A stretch of DNA of 16,707 nucleotides from contig JAZRIJ010000045.1 of NCBI GenBank assembly GCA_045645205.1, forward strand, positions 1 to 16,707. Direction: 5' to 3'. Both the position numbers and the translations under genes were made by a program. The notes under the pieces were generated by a model that was not told the DNA's origin, did no database searches, and saw nothing but the letters and a program-made list of their open reading frames with translations. Below are positions 14,953 through 16,707 of the stretch, in pieces; positions within the stretch are counted from its first letter, which is position 1; each line of letters opens with the position of its first letter. The DNA is from RGIG1995 sp045645205 (lineage in GTDB: Bacteria > Bacillota > Clostridia > Oscillospirales > CAG-272).

Positions 14953-16707
14953 ATGGAACAGAATATGGAACATAATATATTTGACTCTATACGCATTAGT
15001 CTGGCTGATCCGGATAAGATCAGAAGTTGGTCCTCCGGAGAGGTCAAGCGTCCCGAAACTATAAACTACAGAACTCTTAAGGCTGAACGAGACGGTCTTT
15101 ACTGCGAGCGTATCTTTGGTCCTACAAAGGACTGGGAGTGTATGTGCGGTAAGTACAAGAGAGTTCGCTACAAAGGCAAAGTGTGCGAGAAGTGCGGCGT
15201 TGAGGTTACAACCAAAAAGGTACGCCGTGAACGTATGGGACATATTGAGCTTGCAGCTCCTGTTTCTCATATCTGGTACTTTAAAGCGATCCCCTCGAGA
15301 ATGGGGCTTTTGCTTGATATTTCTCCTCGTTCTTTGGAAAAAGTACTTTACTTTGCTCAGTATATAGTTATAGATCCCGGAACTACCCCTCTTGAAAAGA
15401 AACAACTTCTTACAGAACGTGAATACAGAGACAATCTTGAACGTTACGAAAATGATTTTACTGTAGGTATGGGCGCTGAGGCTATTAAACAGCTTCTCAG
15501 TGAGCTTGATGTCGAAGCTCTTGCTACTGAACTTAAGGCAGAGCTTGCTACAGCAACCGGACAGAAAAAGATTCGTATAATTAAAAGACTTGAAGTTGTT
15601 GAAGCATTCAGAAAGTCGGGTAATAAGCCTGAATGGATGATTTTGGATGTTGTTCCCGTAATTCCTCCGGAAATTCGTCCTATGGTTCAGCTTGACGGCG
15701 GCAGATATGCAACATCTGACCTTAATGACCTTTACCGCCGTGTTATTAACAGAAATAACCGTCTTAAGAGACTTATCGAGCTTACTGCTCCCGATATTAT
15801 TATAAGAAACGAAAAGCGTATGCTTCAGGAGGCTGTTGACGCGCTGTTTGACAACGGAAGAAGAGGCAAGCCTGTAACAGGCCCCAACAACCGGCCTTTG
15901 AAGTCCTTGTCTGAAATGCTTCGCGGTAAGCAGGGACGTTTCCGTCAGAACCTTCTCGGTAAGCGTGTTGACTATTCGGGCCGTTCGGTTATCGTTGTAG
16001 GACCTGAACTTAAGATATATCAGTGCGGTCTTCCTAAGGAAATGGCACTCGAGCTCTTTAAGCCCTTTGTGATGAAGCGTCTTGTGGAAACACAGAAGGC
16101 ATCAAACATCAAAGAGGCGAAGAAAAAGGTTGAAAAGGTAAATGCAGACGTATGGGATGCACTTGAAAATGTTATTAAAGAACACCCCGTTCTTCTTAAC
16201 CGTGCTCCCACACTTCACAGGCTTTCTATTCAGGCATTTGAGCCTGTGCTCGTAGAGGGCAGAGCAATCAAGCTTCATCCCCTTGTATGTACAGCGTTTA
16301 ACGCCGACTTCGACAGTGACCAGATGCCTGTACACGTTCCGCTTTCTGCGGAAGCGCAGGCAGAAGCAAGATTCCTTATGCTTTCGGCTAACAACTTCCT
16401 TAAGCCTGCAGACGGACGCGCAGTTGCAGTTCCTTCACAGGATATGGTCCTCGGTTCCTTCTACCTTACAATAGATAAGGCAGGCGAAAAGGGCGAAGGA
16501 CACGTATTCCGCAACTTCGACGAAGCTGTTATGGCATACGAAAACGGCGAACTCGGCATTCACGCAAAAATCAAGGTTCGTATTACAAAAGAAATTGATG
16601 GCGAAAAGAAGGCAAAGATTATCGATACAACTCTCGGTAAGCTTATTTTCAACGATCCCGTTCCTCAGGATCTCGGATTTATTGACAGAACAAATCCTGA
16701 TGATATC
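14953..16707 (+). CDS. rpoC: DNA-directed RNA polymerase subunit beta' (5' part, cut by window end)
   Basis: The frame is open from 14953 to the last base: 585 codons, roughly the first half of a beta' subunit. It holds the N-terminal zinc ribbon (C63, C65, C78, C81), NRPLKSLSEMLRGKQGRFRQN, GKRVDYSGRSVIVVGP, LLNRAPTLHRLSIQAF and the catalytic loop at 450-458. That loop reads NADFDSDQM, with the three Mg-binding Asp (452, 454, 456) intact but Ser455 where the motif normally has Gly, and Pro459 after it. ATGs at 14935 and 14965 are in the same frame; AAGGAG at 14939-14944, 8 nt before the ATG at 14953, decides this start. It is co-transcribed with rpoB. Confidence 0.97.
   Translation, partial: MEQNMEHNIFDSIRISLADPDKIRSWSSGEVKRPETINYRTLKAERDGLYCERIFGPTKDWECMCGKYKRVRYKGKVCEKCGVEVTTKKVRRERMGHIELAAPVSHIWYFKAIPSRMGLLLDISPRSLEKVLYFAQYIVIDPGTTPLEKKQLLTEREYRDNLERYENDFTVGMGAEAIKQLLSELDVEALATELKAELATATGQKKIRIIKRLEVVEAFRKSGNKPEWMILDVVPVIPPEIRPMVQLDGGRYATSDLNDLYRRVINRNNRLKRLIELTAPDIIIRNEKRMLQEAVDALFDNGRRGKPVTGPNNRPLKSLSEMLRGKQGRFRQNLLGKRVDYSGRSVIVVGPELKIYQCGLPKEMALELFKPFVMKRLVETQKASNIKEAKKKVEKVNADVWDALENVIKEHPVLLNRAPTLHRLSIQAFEPVLVEGRAIKLHPLVCTAFNADFDSDQMPVHVPLSAEAQAEARFLMLSANNFLKPADGRAVAVPSQDMVLGSFYLTIDKAGEKGEGHVFRNFDEAVMAYENGELGIHAKIKVRITKEIDGEKKAKIIDTTLGKLIFNDPVPQDLGFIDRTNPDDI

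Overview
The window looks like chromosomal DNA of a low-G+C Clostridia-type bacterium, probably a gut Oscillospirales/Ruminococcaceae-like Firmicute. Evidence: Firmicutes-style RpoB, RpoC, MreB, ArgS and YebC proteins, strong AGGAG ribosome binding sites, near-consensus sigma-A promoters with 17-bp spacers, and A/T-rich gaps holding hairpin terminators. No tRNA, rRNA, CRISPR array, transposase or integrase is visible.

Layout. (1) 1-218: no gene; a long AT hairpin, a possible degenerate REP-like palindrome and a terminator. (2) 219-1948: a membrane-anchored DNA/RNA non-specific nuclease (-) divergent from a small XRE repressor (+). The gap between them holds three matching AATTC-N7-GAATT dyads; one fills the spacer of a perfect consensus promoter for the nuclease. 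(3) 1995-4454: argS-yebC operon (-), tRNA charging and a translation/regulation factor. (4) 4684-5715: an MreB/Mbl actin homologue (+) with a TTG start, divergent from argS. (5) 5870-7336: a stand-alone lipoprotein of the sugar-binding ABC family (+). (6) 7558-9256: a two-gene operon (-) of a PIG-L/LmbE deacetylase followed by a divergent NagB-like sugar isomerase/deaminase with an altered active site. (7) 9555-10253: an orphan Wzz/YveK-type polysaccharide chain-length protein (+). (8) 10362-10628: rpsT (-). (9) 10768-16707: rpoB promoter, a leader of about 270 nt with predicted structure, rpoB complete and rpoC cut by the window edge.

How it fits together: most of the window is housekeeping (translation, transcription, cell shape). 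The accessory parts are the nuclease/repressor pair, the amino-sugar deacetylase/isomerase pair, the orphan binding protein and the orphan Wzz protein. The points most worth a second look are the operator array on the nuclease promoter, the Gly-to-Ser change inside the NADFDGDQM catalytic motif of RpoC, the structured rpoB leader, and the degenerate NagB-like active site coupled to a deacetylase.
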